Source: Desulfobulbaceae bacterium (GTDB lineage Bacteria > Desulfobacterota > Desulfobulbia > Desulfobulbales > Desulfobulbaceae). From it: a DNA stretch of 44,572 nucleotides. Position 1 is the first letter of the stretch, and each line of letters opens with the position of its first letter. The translations under genes and the position numbers were made by a program. The stretch spans positions 1 to 44,572 of the forward strand of contig JANTGH010000012.1 of assembly GCA_024763055.1 (NCBI GenBank), written 5' to 3'. Under the pieces are notes generated by a model. The model was not told the DNA's origin, searched no databases, and saw only the letters and a list, made by a program, of their open reading frames with translations. Below are positions 16,414-25,692 of this stretch, piece by piece.

Positions 16414-17229
16414 TCAGGAAAGGCCCTCACTATTTATATCACATTGTGGTTTTCCCTGAACTATTTTCTCAAGCTCTTTCTTCAGAGAGGCGGAAAAGAG
16501 CAGGGTATCATGGCCGTACCCGGAAAACTCCTTCATAGCGACCAGGCAAGGAATGTGGCGGCGCAGCCTTGCCACATGCAGGGGAGCAACGATTTCATCA
16601 TCAGAGGAATTATAGACAAAAACAGGCGCGGTTATTTTTTCTACAAAATCCGCCGTGTCGAATTTATACCGGATAAAGAGCTCAGGAACAAAAAACGCCT
16701 TTTCCCGAACGAGCGCACGCACCGAGTCAAAAGGCGCCACCAGCACTACCCATTCCGGCTCCCGCCGGGAAGCGACGTACGAGGCAACGGACGAGCCAAG
16801 GCTGTATCCCGCCAGGCCGACATTTTTATAGTTCCGTACCGTCCAGTCATAGGCTATCAGGCTATCGGCAAGAATATTTTTTTCGGTTGGACGGCCCCGA
16901 CTTTTCCCGTATCCACGGTAATTAAAGGTAACCCACCGCACCTGCGGATATTCACCCGATAATTTTTGCACCAAACCGACACTGTCCTGCTCCTTGCCGC
17001 CGAAATACAGTATGGTCAGGACCGGCTGATCCGGCTCATAGGTTATTCCCTCGATTACTACGCCGGGCGCAACCTGCAACTGATGCAGACGATACCGGTC
17101 GGCATGTTCCAAAAACCAGGAACGATTCGGATAATACGTCGGGGAAAAAACGTAATGCCGCTGGGGAAAATAGAATAACAAGGACAGGCCCACCAACAGG
17201 AAAACACCCAAAATTATCCACACAACCAT
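16414..17229 (-). CDS. membrane-anchored alpha/beta hydrolase
   Basis: A 271-aa protein with one N-terminal hydrophobic helix (residues 3-21) and then an alpha/beta hydrolase domain. The nucleophile elbow is GYSLGS (Ser143), the acid probably Asp210 or Asp211 in NSSDDEIV, and the base His240 in GYGHDTLL. A conserved FNYRGYGKSRGRPTE loop precedes the nucleophile. It resembles the BEM46/ABHD-like serine hydrolases of unknown substrate. It lies between the decayed gene at 17275-17709 and the fatty-acid operon, all on the same strand, with a promoter-like spacer after it, so its link with lipid metabolism is only by position. Confidence 0.85.
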   Translation of the reverse strand: MVVWIILGVFLLVGLSLLFYFPQRHYVFSPTYYPNRSWFLEHADRYRLHQLQVAPGVVIEGITYEPDQPVLTILYFGGKEQDSVGLVQKLSGEYPQVRWVTFNYRGYGKSRGRPTEKNILADSLIAYDWTVRNYKNVGLAGYSLGSSVASYVASRREPEWVVLVAPFDSVRALVREKAFFVPELFIRYKFDTADFVEKITAPVFVYNSSDDEIVAPLHVARLRRHIPCLVAMKEFSGYGHDTLLFSASLKKELEKIVQGKPQCDINSEGLS

Positions 17230-17274
17230 TAATTGTCTTCCTTGCCGACAAGAAAACCAGACATCTTCTGATAC

Positions 17275-17709
17275 TCAATCGGAGTACAGTTCCGTTTCAA
17301 GCAACTCATACCTGGTACAGGTGTAAATTGTTGTTTTTCCATTTAAGGTCATCCGGTACGACCGATCACCGCCGTCATTTTCCTTGACTTCACCACCTGC
17401 ATCTTTTACTGCCTTGGCTATTGCCCTCAGGTGACGTATAGTACGAATTCATCAGCACCCCATATTCGTCCGATCAGGCCGCCTCACATAGACGGGCTAT
17501 AGATTCGTTGGCCTGCTTGAACAAATCTGGAGCACTGATGAACTCGTACGGGCCCTAAATCGATCCCAAAACACTATTCCCGATGAACTATTAGTTCGTA
17601 TACAGCCGTGCATGTCAAAGGAATGCGAAGATGAATAATGATAGTTTTTAGCCGGACAGAAAGAAGCGGTTAGGCCAATGAGAAGAGCTGTTAAAATGAC
17701 AATTTTCAT
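17275..17709 (-). pseudogene. frameshifted gene for a small secreted protein
   Basis: The 5' end is intact: GGAGG, ATG at 17709 and a signal peptide MKIVILTALLIGLTASFCPA. After about 70 codons the frame meets a stop. Protein-like sequence continues in other frames on the same strand: PYEFISAPDLFKQANESIA, then SDEYGVLMNSYYTSPEGN, then AIAKAVKDAGGEVKEN and finally TIYTCTRYELLETELYSD, stopping at 17275. At least two or three indels would reconstruct one exported protein of about 140 residues. No family is recognised. The gene lies between citrate synthase and the hydrolase. A sequencing error cannot be excluded, but several indels in 300 bases favour true decay. Confidence 0.6.
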
Positions 17710-17719
17710 AATACCTCCA

Positions 17720-18904
17720 TTAACGCCGCCGGCCAAGGGGTTCAAACGTACATCCCATCGGACCACAGTATTGCCCTGTATATTCGGCTTTGGGACGATA
17801 AAGAGCTGGTTTTACCTGGGCTTCACCGGTCTTTTCCTCAATGATATGAGCGCTCCACCCTGCCACCCGTGAAACACCAAAAATTGGTGTCATCAAGTCC
17901 GACGGAATTCCCAACAGATGGTACACGGAGGCGCTGTAAAAATCTACATTTGGTTTGATCTTCGTCTTGCCGCGTTGTTCAAACTCAGCTAAAGCCGCCT
18001 GCTCAATCTGCAGGGACAGGTCGACAAGTTTTTCCTGACCGACTTCCCTGCTCAGCTGCACAGCCATTTTTTTTAAAAATCTCGCTCGCGGGTCCATGGT
18101 TTTATAGACGGCATGCCCCATGCCCATAATCCGCTTACCGGTTTCAAGCTGCCTCTTTACCCAGCCGGTGATGTCCTTTTCTCCCTGCAGAGAGTGCAGC
18201 ATCTTCATAACCTGGGCATTGGCTCCGCCGTGCAGACTCCCGGAAAGGGCTCCAATACCTGCTGCAACGCCGGCATAGATATGCGCCCTGGTCGAAACGA
18301 CTTGACGACAGGAAAATGTTGAGGCGTTAAAGGTATGATCGGCATGGAGAACCAGGCAGGTATCCAACACATGGGCCATCTTTGCAGAGGGTTTTTCTCC
18401 GTGCAACTGCCAGAGAAAATTAGCGGCATGGGAAAGTGAATCATCGGCGGGCAGAGGCTCAAGTTCCTGCCGGATACGGTGCCAGGCGGCTACCAGTACC
18501 GGAAGCCGGGCAATGAGCCGTATCGCCTTTCTAACATTGGCCTCCCTGCTCTCATCGGCAAGCTCGGAATCACCCATTGCCAACAGCGGTATCCCGGCCT
18601 GCAGAACGTCCATTGGATTCGCCTCGACAGGAAACTGCTTAAACGAATCATATACATAGGAGGGTATGGTTGATCGTGCCTCCCGCAGCCGGCCTTCGAA
18701 ATCAGTGAGTTGCTCAACCGTCGGCAGGACTCCATACAACAGAAGATAGGCTGTTTCAGGATAGGTGGTCTTTTCCGCCAGATCTTCGATACGATAACCG
18801 CGATACACAAGTATTCCCTTATCACCATCAATAAAACTCACCTTGGTATCCGCGACAATAACCCCTCTTAACCCGATATTTTTCACATTGATTGTTTCCG
18901 TCAT
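17720..18904 (-). CDS. gltA: citrate synthase
   Basis: The 394-aa enzyme condenses acetyl-CoA and oxaloacetate (possibly also propionyl-CoA, as in 2-methylcitrate synthases). The active-site residues are recognisable: His in LHADHTFNASTF (near 187), His in MGMGHAVYKTMDPRA (near 263) and Asp in NVDFYSASVYHLLGIP (near 320), with the SGSLHGGANAQVMKML loop before them. The length of ~390 residues is typical of the short, non-allosteric dimeric form. GGGAGG precedes the ATG. It is followed by the decayed gene and is separated from the fatty-acid operon, yet supplies the step that consumes the acetyl-CoA made there, while aconitase is encoded at the end of that operon. Confidence 0.95.
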   Translation of the reverse strand: MTETINVKNIGLRGVIVADTKVSFIDGDKGILVYRGYRIEDLAEKTTYPETAYLLLYGVLPTVEQLTDFEGRLREARSTIPSYVYDSFKQFPVEANPMDVLQAGIPLLAMGDSELADESREANVRKAIRLIARLPVLVAAWHRIRQELEPLPADDSLSHAANFLWQLHGEKPSAKMAHVLDTCLVLHADHTFNASTFSCRQVVSTRAHIYAGVAAGIGALSGSLHGGANAQVMKMLHSLQGEKDITGWVKRQLETGKRIMGMGHAVYKTMDPRARFLKKMAVQLSREVGQEKLVDLSLQIEQAALAEFEQRGKTKIKPNVDFYSASVYHLLGIPSDLMTPIFGVSRVAGWSAHIIEEKTGEAQVKPALYRPKAEYTGQYCGPMGCTFEPLGRRR

Positions 18905-19594
18905 ACCGGCCTCCCTGTAGCGTTTATTTAATCAATCGAAGCTCACCCGATTTCCTTTAAGATGACGAATTTCGACCTATGAGAAATATACTTTAAAAGA
19001 TGCCCGGTATTGCTTTCCGGGCAAATATATAATCCCTCGATCATATTCGCTATTATGAGTTGAGTCGTCATCCAGGCCGTCCATTTTCTCCCATTTCTAA
19101 TTTTCCCTGTAGCAGAAAAATGCTGTGACCTCGTCAACAAATCTTCCCGGAACCATTTGATAATGAAATCGACAGAAAGCGTACTGCTTGTATTTACGAT
19201 AAGTATTTTTTTGTGTTTGTCCCCTTTTATAAAAACTGAAAATTAAAATTTTATCGCTTTTAAATCAGGAATAACTATTGATACTATGTGGTACCAACCG
19301 AAAGTCAATATTTCGTGACAATCACTACCGCTTATATTTTTTTTATATGGAATTTATATGAAATCAGGTGAGTTATGCTTATAACTGCCAAAGCGCTATA
19401 CGAATAAAGAAAATATTAAATAAGAAAAAAAATAAAAAAAACCTTCCAAAATAACAAAAAAGTATTAGTGTAACAAAGTAGCACAGAGGGAATAAATCTT
19501 TGCCGAGACAGTTTGACGCCAAGAGGTTTTTCCACGCCTGTTCGTTACCTTTTCCGGCGCAGCTATAACCTGAATGACGTAGGGGGAATATACT
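18905..19594. other. divergent AT-rich intergenic region
   Basis: This 690-bp region lies between divergently transcribed citrate synthase and the start of the copper/surface cluster, so it should hold promoters for both. The part 19180-19480 is strongly AT-rich with many A-tracts. One small hairpin, GCCCGG/CCGGGC at 19002-19022, lies in the citrate synthase leader but has no clear U-tract. No convincing gene, riboswitch or sigma-54 box was found. The region just before the start of the DUF1566 gene (19500-19580) is GC-richer and may be a structured leader. Confidence 0.4.
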
Positions 19595-20452
19595 ATGAAA
19601 AGGAGTTATCTGTTTTTTTTCCTTCTGATGGTGAGTGTCGTACCCTGGATTCATCCTGTATCGGGGAACGGGGCAGAGACAACGGAGCAGCAACAACGAA
19701 CTGTACTAAACATTATTAACGAGCTTCTCCTCTTCAATCCTGCGGTTCTTCCCGCGGATTCAGTTTCTCCCTCCGGCAGCGGTTCAGGCTCCGGGAGCCA
19801 GGGAACTACTTCCGGCACCCAGGGTCTGGGCGGAACGGTCAATGGCATTCAGATTACGATTGGCGGTCCGGGAGGGCGGCAGATCCTGGTCCGAACGGCC
19901 GACGGCCTCCTGTTTAATCTGACCAAGGTCAGTTCATCGGGGGCTGAGCTGAGTGCGGATTCCCGCCAGTGGGCCTGTCTCAAGGATAATATCACCGGAT
20001 TGATCTGGGAAAAGAAGACAAGTGATGGCGGGTTGCATGACCAGCGGGACTCTTTTGTCTGGTATAACACCGATTCGACTTCAAACGGCGGAGCCGCAGG
20101 TTTTGTCGACAGCAGCGGCTCGACCTGTGAGGGATATGTCGCCGGAGATCCTTCCACCTATTGCAATACACAGGCATTTGTCCAACGGGTTAATACCGTC
20201 GGTTATTGCGGTTATCGTGACTGGCGCATGCCGACGGTTGAAGAGCTCGGCGGTATTGTTTCTCTAAATAAGGTCGCCCCGGATTTCTCTCGAGACTTTC
20301 TTCCGCGGGGAACCGGTAACGCCGTCTGGACGGCATCCGTTGTTCCGCGTTATCCCGGTTTTGCCTGGCATATATATTTAAATGACGGTTATGCGCACGG
20401 AATAGACCGTAGTGGTAATCTCCCGGTACTCCTGGTTCACAGCGCTCAATAG
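19595..20452 (+). CDS. exported DUF1566 (Lcl C-terminal) domain protein
   Basis: A 285-aa exported protein preceded by AGGGGG. Residues 1-25 form a signal peptide. A short helix (TVLNIINELLLFNP) and a Gly/Ser linker (PSGSGSGSGSQG, ~55-75) follow. The C-terminal half is a DUF1566/Lcl domain: DNITGLIWEKKTSDGGLHD, then CGYRDWRMPTVEELGGIVS and the closing AWHIYLNDGYAHGIDRSGNLPVLLV. DUF1566 domains occur in secreted and surface proteins of environmental bacteria and are related to C-type-lectin-like/FGE-like folds; no activity is known for this one. It is the first gene of the plus-strand cluster, 75 bp before the giant surface protein, which suggests an accessory or adhesive role. Confidence 0.8.
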   Translation: MKRSYLFFFLLMVSVVPWIHPVSGNGAETTEQQQRTVLNIINELLLFNPAVLPADSVSPSGSGSGSGSQGTTSGTQGLGGTVNGIQITIGGPGGRQILVRTADGLLFNLTKVSSSGAELSADSRQWACLKDNITGLIWEKKTSDGGLHDQRDSFVWYNTDSTSNGGAAGFVDSSGSTCEGYVAGDPSTYCNTQAFVQRVNTVGYCGYRDWRMPTVEELGGIVSLNKVAPDFSRDFLPRGTGNAVWTASVVPRYPGFAWHIYLNDGYAHGIDRSGNLPVLLVHSAQ

Positions 20453-20527
20453 TATTTTTTTTAGTTATCGTCGTAAACTTGACGGTTCGTTAACTACAGC
20501 CCCAACGACGCAAACGGAGGGAACACG

Positions 20528-23500
20528 ATGGACGGACACCTCACCTGGACAACAAACAAGCAAGCACGTCCTTTGTGCTTTTTTCACCTGATATCTATTT
20601 TATGTATATTTACTGTTTCGCTCCTGTTTGCCGAAACAGTGTCGGCCGCAAGTCTTCGGGTCCTCGGCGTCCAGAAAAGCGGAACCATCAGTCGGCTTGC
20701 CGAATACCGCTGGGTTATTGAAGAAGATCTGACTTACAATGTCGTGCCCGGTGTCCAGGTTGCCACCCCCCTTGCAGTGCAGTTCCATCGCAGTTACATG
20801 CCGGTTGTGGCCCAGGGTGACAACACTACGCCGCTTCCTGCCCTTGACGCCGCAAAGAGATATTATGTTTCGGTTATTCCCAAAACAGCAGGTACCTACA
20901 GCGTCGGTGGCGCACCTCTTGTTGGTGATGGAAGGGTAACGGTATATCTCAACCAGTTACCTCTGCCCACCGCCCAGATCACGGTTTTTGTCTTTCAGGA
21001 TATAAGTCCCATCAATAATGCCTTTGATACCGGTGAGCCTGGTCTTGCAGGGTTCAGAATCAAGCTGGAAGATGCCGGCGGTCGCTATGGTATTTCCGCC
21101 GGAGAGCAGATGGCAGATGCCTTTGGGAATCCCCTGGGAACACGCTATCTCAAGACCTGCGATGAGTTCGGACAGAATCCGGGCTCCGGCACTTCTGGTT
21201 GCCTGGACGCTGACGGTGCGCCGATAGTTGCCGTTGATGCAGGCGGTAACCCTGTTGTTGAGCCGTTAATCACCGGACCGGACGGACGGTTGACCATTAA
21301 AAATCTGGCACCGGGCAAGTATGGTGTTATTGCGATTGCACCTAATGCTGTAGAAGATCCACCCGGTTCCGGTAACTTTGTCGGCACCAACTGGGTGCAG
21401 ACCTCAACCATCGAGGGAACCAAAGTGATCGATGCCTGGGTCAAGGCAAATGAGCCGCCGTTTTTTCAGGAATTCGGCGCGCCGGGTTCCCATGTCTCCA
21501 TCGGTTTTGTTCCCGCCGGCCCGAATAAGCCCTTTATTGATACCACTGTCCTCACCGGAGGCGCTGCCATCAGTGGTCAGGTTGTCAACCTGCACCTTTC
21601 CAGGCCGCCTGCTACTGCGTTTTTCAATGGCGCCCCCTTTGCCCATACCACACCCTGGGTTGGCCTGAATCAGGGTGGGGCAGGCGTTGGTCGGGGCATT
21701 TACGCTGCCCGGGCAAACAGTGACGGTACTTTTACTATTCCCAACGTTCCTGACGGCAGTTATCAGCTGGTGATCTGGGATGATTCTCTCGATATTATCT
21801 TTGCCACCCATGGTGTGACCGTTACCGGCGGCACTGCCGTCGACCTGGGCGAGGTTCCGGTCTTCCAGTGGTTTGCCAGGGTGGAAAATCATGTCTATAA
21901 CGATGTCAACGAAAATGGGTTCCGGGATACCGGTGAAGAGGGTATTCTTGAGCAGGCAGTTAATCTGCGCTGGCGTGACGGCTCGATTTATCAATCCTTT
22001 CCGACTGACAGTGAAGGATTTGTACCCTTTGATCAGGTCTTCCCGTTTTTTTCCTGGCTGGTTGCCGAGGTTGACTTTGCCCGTTTCAAGGCAACCGGTC
22101 TGACCGTCACCATAGATGATGGCGGTCCTATTGACAGTGCGGATCCCTGGTCCTGGGAAGGGGTACTCAATCCCCAGCCTCAGGGCGTACCCCCTGATCC
22201 GGACAGCGCCGTAGTAACCACTAAGTATCGCACGGAACTTGGTCCGGTGCTGACCGAGGGTTTTCAGGCCTTTCTCGGCCAGACCCATGTCTTTGAATGG
22301 GGCAAGAAACCCTATGGCCCCGATGAAAACGGCGGTATTTCCGGAATCGTGTACTATGCCGTGACCAGGGCCGAGGATGATCCGGAACTGGCCGCCGCCG
22401 AACCCTGGGAACCCGGTATTCCCTCGGTACAGGTGAACCTCTATGCCTATGATCAGAGCCAACCCGGCTATAAGGGCGCGCTTTTAAACTCCACCTTGAC
22501 CGACAGCTGGGACAATGATCCGCCGCAGAATTGCCAGTATGGAGCCAATGCGGGCAGCGGTACCGACGATCCCTTTGTTTTACGCGGTGTGCCCACCGAC
22601 TGTTTTGATGGTATGCGTAACTGGAACCAGGTGCGTCCGGGTGTCTTTGACGGCGGTTATGCCTTTGATTCCATCATCGACCCGCAGACCTCGGCGCTGA
22701 TCAGTCCCATCCCACCGGGACGCTATATTGTTGAAGTTGTCCCGCCGCCTGGTTACCAGGTTATCCGGTCGCAGGATAAAAATGTCGATTTCGGCGACAA
22801 CTATGTTCCGGGTCCGCAACTGCTGCCGCCGGAATGTGTAGGTGATACCTATACCGTCCCTGCAGAACTCAACCTTTTTCCGGGAGTTCCGGCCGCCTTT
22901 GCCGGGCAGAGCCTGCCGGGCTGTGAGCGCAGATTGGTATCACTTGTCGGTGGAGCCAATGCGGCCGCTGATTTTATGCTCCATACGGATGCCCCTGTGG
23001 CCGGACATATTATCGGTTTTATTCTTGATGATACCGCCAATGAGTTTGATCCAACCTCTCCCCAGTTTGGCGAAAAATTTGCCCCGCCCTGGCTGCCTAT
23101 TTCCATCCGGGACTGGACCGGCCGTATGATCAGCTCAACCTATTCCGGCGAGTATGGGGTCTATAATGCCCTGGTGCCTTCTACATATACGGCGAATCTC
23201 CCCAAACCAAGCGGCATGTCGCCCAATATGCTTACCACCTGCATGAATGATCCGGAAGCCGATACCCTTGGCGGATTTTATAATCCTCAATATTCAACCT
23301 TCTGCTACACTCTGCAGTATATGCCGGGAACAACAACCTACCTGGATACCCCGGTGGTCCCGGTCGCCGCCTTTACCGGGCCGGATCAGTTCCCGCTTGA
23401 CTGCGAGTTCCCCGAGCATACGCCAAGAATCAGTGTGGTGACGTCCAGTGACGCTCCCGGGCCCTACCTGGCAGCCGACAGCGGTACCCTGACCCTGACC

Positions 23501-25615
23501 TCAATGGGAGATGTCAATGTGCCCAACCCCATATACGATGGTTCCGGTGGTACGGAGCCGAAAACAATCATCCGCGATTACGGGTTCGGCGCTACCACGG
23601 GTACGGTAACGCTTGGCGGGACATCCTTGACGGTGAGCTCGTGGAATAACACGACCATCCAGGCAACTGTTCCTGCCGGAGTGACTTCCGGCCAACTGGT
23701 GGTTACCCGGGGAGATAACAATATCTCTTCAATCACCGCTGTTACGGTCCAGATCGGGCTTCGCTTTCGGGCTACCCTGCGAACGGTCAGCGCCGGTGAA
23801 TCCATTCAGGCGGCCATTGATGCCGCCAGACCCAATGACCTGATTCTGGTCGGACCGGGGACCTATCATGAGATGGTCATCATGTGGAAGCCTGTGCAGC
23901 TGCAGGGGTCCGGTGAAGGAACGATTATCAGCGCCACCAAAGTTCCGGCGGAAAAAGTGGTTGCCTGGCGGGAAAAGGTTAATCAGTTCAGTGCATTCTA
24001 TGACCTGGTTCCCGGCCAGGGAGGGGCTGTCGGTGGTGTTGAGCCTGGTCCGTTTTTCAGCGAAGAGGGGGCCGGAGTCCTGGTTCTGGCAACGGCCGAC
24101 CCTGCTAATCTCTACAGTTTTAGCAATGCACGCAATCAGGCTGCCCGTATTGATGGCTTTACCATCACCGGCGCTGATGTCGGCGGTGGAATAGTGGTCA
24201 ACGGGTATGCGGATTTTCTCGATATCTCCAATAACCGGATAACCGGTAATAACGGCTTTTTCGGCGGTGGTGTCCGGGTTGGTCATCCCACGCTCACCAA
24301 TGATGTCGGAGGCGTGATGGTCTTTTCCGACTCCGATAACGACAATGTTGATATCAGGAACAATTATATCAGTCGTAATGCCGGTTTCAGCGGCGCAGGC
24401 GGCGGTGTATCTCTCTGTAACGGTTCGGATAATTACCTGGTTACCGGTAATTATATCTGCGGCAATTTCAGTCAGCAGGATGGAGCCGGTCTGGCCCATC
24501 TCGGCCTGAGCAATAACGGCGAGATTTCAGATAATATCATTGTTTTTAATGAAAACTTCAATCAGGGCGTCACGGTCAATGGCGGTGGGATATCCATTGC
24601 CGGTAATCCCGCTCCCGGCTGTCCCATTGACCCCAATACCGGTCTGGCGGATCCGGCCTGCCTGGCTGATCCCCTGCGGGCCTTATCTGCCGGGTCCGGC
24701 TCCGTTCAGATCCTGCGCAACCTGATCCAGGGTAATTCCGCCGGTGTCGGCGATGGCGCCGGTATTCGGTTGAGCCGGATCAACGGTCAGGATATGGCTG
24801 CAACACCTGCTGATGATACCACGTGGCATAAGGTAGATATTGTCAACAACATGATATTTAACAATGTTGCCGCTCTTGCCGGTGGTGGTATCTCGGTACA
24901 GGACGCCCTGCGAACCAGGGTATTGTACAACTCCATAGCCAATAATGACTCTACCGGCACCGGATCAGAAGCATTTACCCCTGGTGTACCCAGTGAATCC
25001 AACCCACTGCCCGGCGCCGGTATCGTTGCACGGGTGCACAGTACGGAACTGGCCGGGTTCCTGCCGGTCGGTGAGGCCGCTTTTTCAGACCTTGCCCTGC
25101 AGAACAATATCATCTGGCATAACCGTCAGTTTCATTTTCTGGTCGATTCCACGGATCCGACAAATGTCCTGAGCGGTCTCTGCCCGGATATCAACGGGTC
25201 CGTCGGCCTTGCCTGTGCCGGCGGTAATGCTCCCGTTTACAATGATTTTTCTGTGCTGCCGGCAGCAGCCGGCAGCCTGACATCTACCAATGACATCGTT
25301 TCCGGTGATCCCGATCCGGGATTTGTCTTTGAATATGTCAACGGTAACCGGGCGCCGACGATCAATCTGCCGGAGAATACCACGGCCATCGCTGCTCCGC
25401 CCGCCTTTGATGAGGGCGGTAATTTTATCCGCCTTCGTTTTGGCCCGTTGACCAGGATCAGGAGTTCCGCCGGTGATCCGAATATCGGTTCATTGTATGG
25501 CGATCTTCACCTGCAGGCATCCAACAATGGCGGCGCTGCCATTACCGGAATTACCGATGATTTTGACGGTGACCCGAGAAATGATCCGCCGGATATAGGG
25601 GCGGATGAGTTGTAG
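20528..25615 (+). CDS. giant exported SdrD-B / IPT / beta-helix protein
   Basis: The 1695-aa product starts after GGAGGG and has a long signal peptide (~1-40, ending ETVSAAS). It then shows a mosaic. SdrD-B-like Ig modules are near residues 155-260 (FVFQDISPINNAFDTGEPG) and 450-560 (HVYNDVNENGFRDTGEEG). A carboxypeptidase-regulatory-like region with PPGRYIVEVVPPPGYQV lies near 600-780. An SIRDWTGR...LPKPSGMSPNMLTTC module follows. An IPT/TIG domain is near 985-1080. A right-handed pectin-lyase-like beta-helix starts at VSAGESIQAAIDAARPNDLI (~1085) and continues to the C-terminus DIGADEL. No sortase or outer-membrane anchor is visible. As the largest protein of the cluster and immediately upstream of the cupredoxin genes, it may be a surface scaffold or substrate-binding platform for the oxidase. 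No enzymatic residues could be assigned to the beta-helix. Confidence 0.85.
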   Translation: MDGHLTWTTNKQARPLCFFHLISILCIFTVSLLFAETVSAASLRVLGVQKSGTISRLAEYRWVIEEDLTYNVVPGVQVATPLAVQFHRSYMPVVAQGDNTTPLPALDAAKRYYVSVIPKTAGTYSVGGAPLVGDGRVTVYLNQLPLPTAQITVFVFQDISPINNAFDTGEPGLAGFRIKLEDAGGRYGISAGEQMADAFGNPLGTRYLKTCDEFGQNPGSGTSGCLDADGAPIVAVDAGGNPVVEPLITGPDGRLTIKNLAPGKYGVIAIAPNAVEDPPGSGNFVGTNWVQTSTIEGTKVIDAWVKANEPPFFQEFGAPGSHVSIGFVPAGPNKPFIDTTVLTGGAAISGQVVNLHLSRPPATAFFNGAPFAHTTPWVGLNQGGAGVGRGIYAARANSDGTFTIPNVPDGSYQLVIWDDSLDIIFATHGVTVTGGTAVDLGEVPVFQWFARVENHVYNDVNENGFRDTGEEGILEQAVNLRWRDGSIYQSFPTDSEGFVPFDQVFPFFSWLVAEVDFARFKATGLTVTIDDGGPIDSADPWSWEGVLNPQPQGVPPDPDSAVVTTKYRTELGPVLTEGFQAFLGQTHVFEWGKKPYGPDENGGISGIVYYAVTRAEDDPELAAAEPWEPGIPSVQVNLYAYDQSQPGYKGALLNSTLTDSWDNDPPQNCQYGANAGSGTDDPFVLRGVPTDCFDGMRNWNQVRPGVFDGGYAFDSIIDPQTSALISPIPPGRYIVEVVPPPGYQVIRSQDKNVDFGDNYVPGPQLLPPECVGDTYTVPAELNLFPGVPAAFAGQSLPGCERRLVSLVGGANAAADFMLHTDAPVAGHIIGFILDDTANEFDPTSPQFGEKFAPPWLPISIRDWTGRMISSTYSGEYGVYNALVPSTYTANLPKPSGMSPNMLTTCMNDPEADTLGGFYNPQYSTFCYTLQYMPGTTTYLDTPVVPVAAFTGPDQFPLDCEFPEHTPRISVVTSSDAPGPYLAADSGTLTLTSMGDVNVPNPIYDGSGGTEPKTIIRDYGFGATTGTVTLGGTSLTVSSWNNTTIQATVPAGVTSGQLVVTRGDNNISSITAVTVQIGLRFRATLRTVSAGESIQAAIDAARPNDLILVGPGTYHEMVIMWKPVQLQGSGEGTIISATKVPAEKVVAWREKVNQFSAFYDLVPGQGGAVGGVEPGPFFSEEGAGVLVLATADPANLYSFSNARNQAARIDGFTITGADVGGGIVVNGYADFLDISNNRITGNNGFFGGGVRVGHPTLTNDVGGVMVFSDSDNDNVDIRNNYISRNAGFSGAGGGVSLCNGSDNYLVTGNYICGNFSQQDGAGLAHLGLSNNGEISDNIIVFNENFNQGVTVNGGGISIAGNPAPGCPIDPNTGLADPACLADPLRALSAGSGSVQILRNLIQGNSAGVGDGAGIRLSRINGQDMAATPADDTTWHKVDIVNNMIFNNVAALAGGGISVQDALRTRVLYNSIANNDSTGTGSEAFTPGVPSESNPLPGAGIVARVHSTELAGFLPVGEAAFSDLALQNNIIWHNRQFHFLVDSTDPTNVLSGLCPDINGSVGLACAGGNAPVYNDFSVLPAAAGSLTSTNDIVSGDPDPGFVFEYVNGNRAPTINLPENTTAIAAPPAFDEGGNFIRLRFGPLTRIRSSAGDPNIGSLYGDLHLQASNNGGAAITGITDDFDGDPRNDPPDIGADEL

Positions 25616-25652
25616 GGACACCGCACAGCCGGCTGGAACTGGAATTTTTGAT

Positions 25653-25676
25653 CTGTTGATTGATGACAATCAACAG
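25653..25676 (+). promoter_or_regulatory. perfect intercistronic hairpin before the first cupredoxin gene
   Basis: CTGTTGATTG (25653-25662) is perfectly complementary to CAATCAACAG (25667-25676) with a four-base loop. It is followed directly by the Shine-Dalgarno AAAGGAGG and the start at 25693. There is no U-tract, so it is not an intrinsic terminator. It could protect or process the mRNA so that the oxidase genes are expressed at a different level from the giant upstream gene, or it could mask the RBS. Confidence 0.55.
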
Positions 25677-25692
25677 GAGAAAGGAGGACATC

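Noticed and set aside
19500-19594. possible c-di-GMP (GEMM) riboswitch before the surface cluster
   Set aside because: A GACGCCAAGAGG stretch recalls the GACGCAAAGCC core, but the second conserved loop and the tetraloop receptor are missing, so the call is not supported.
21404-22462. 352-codon open frame on the minus strand
   Set aside because: Lies wholly within the giant SdrD-B protein gene and shows no signal peptide, RBS or motif.
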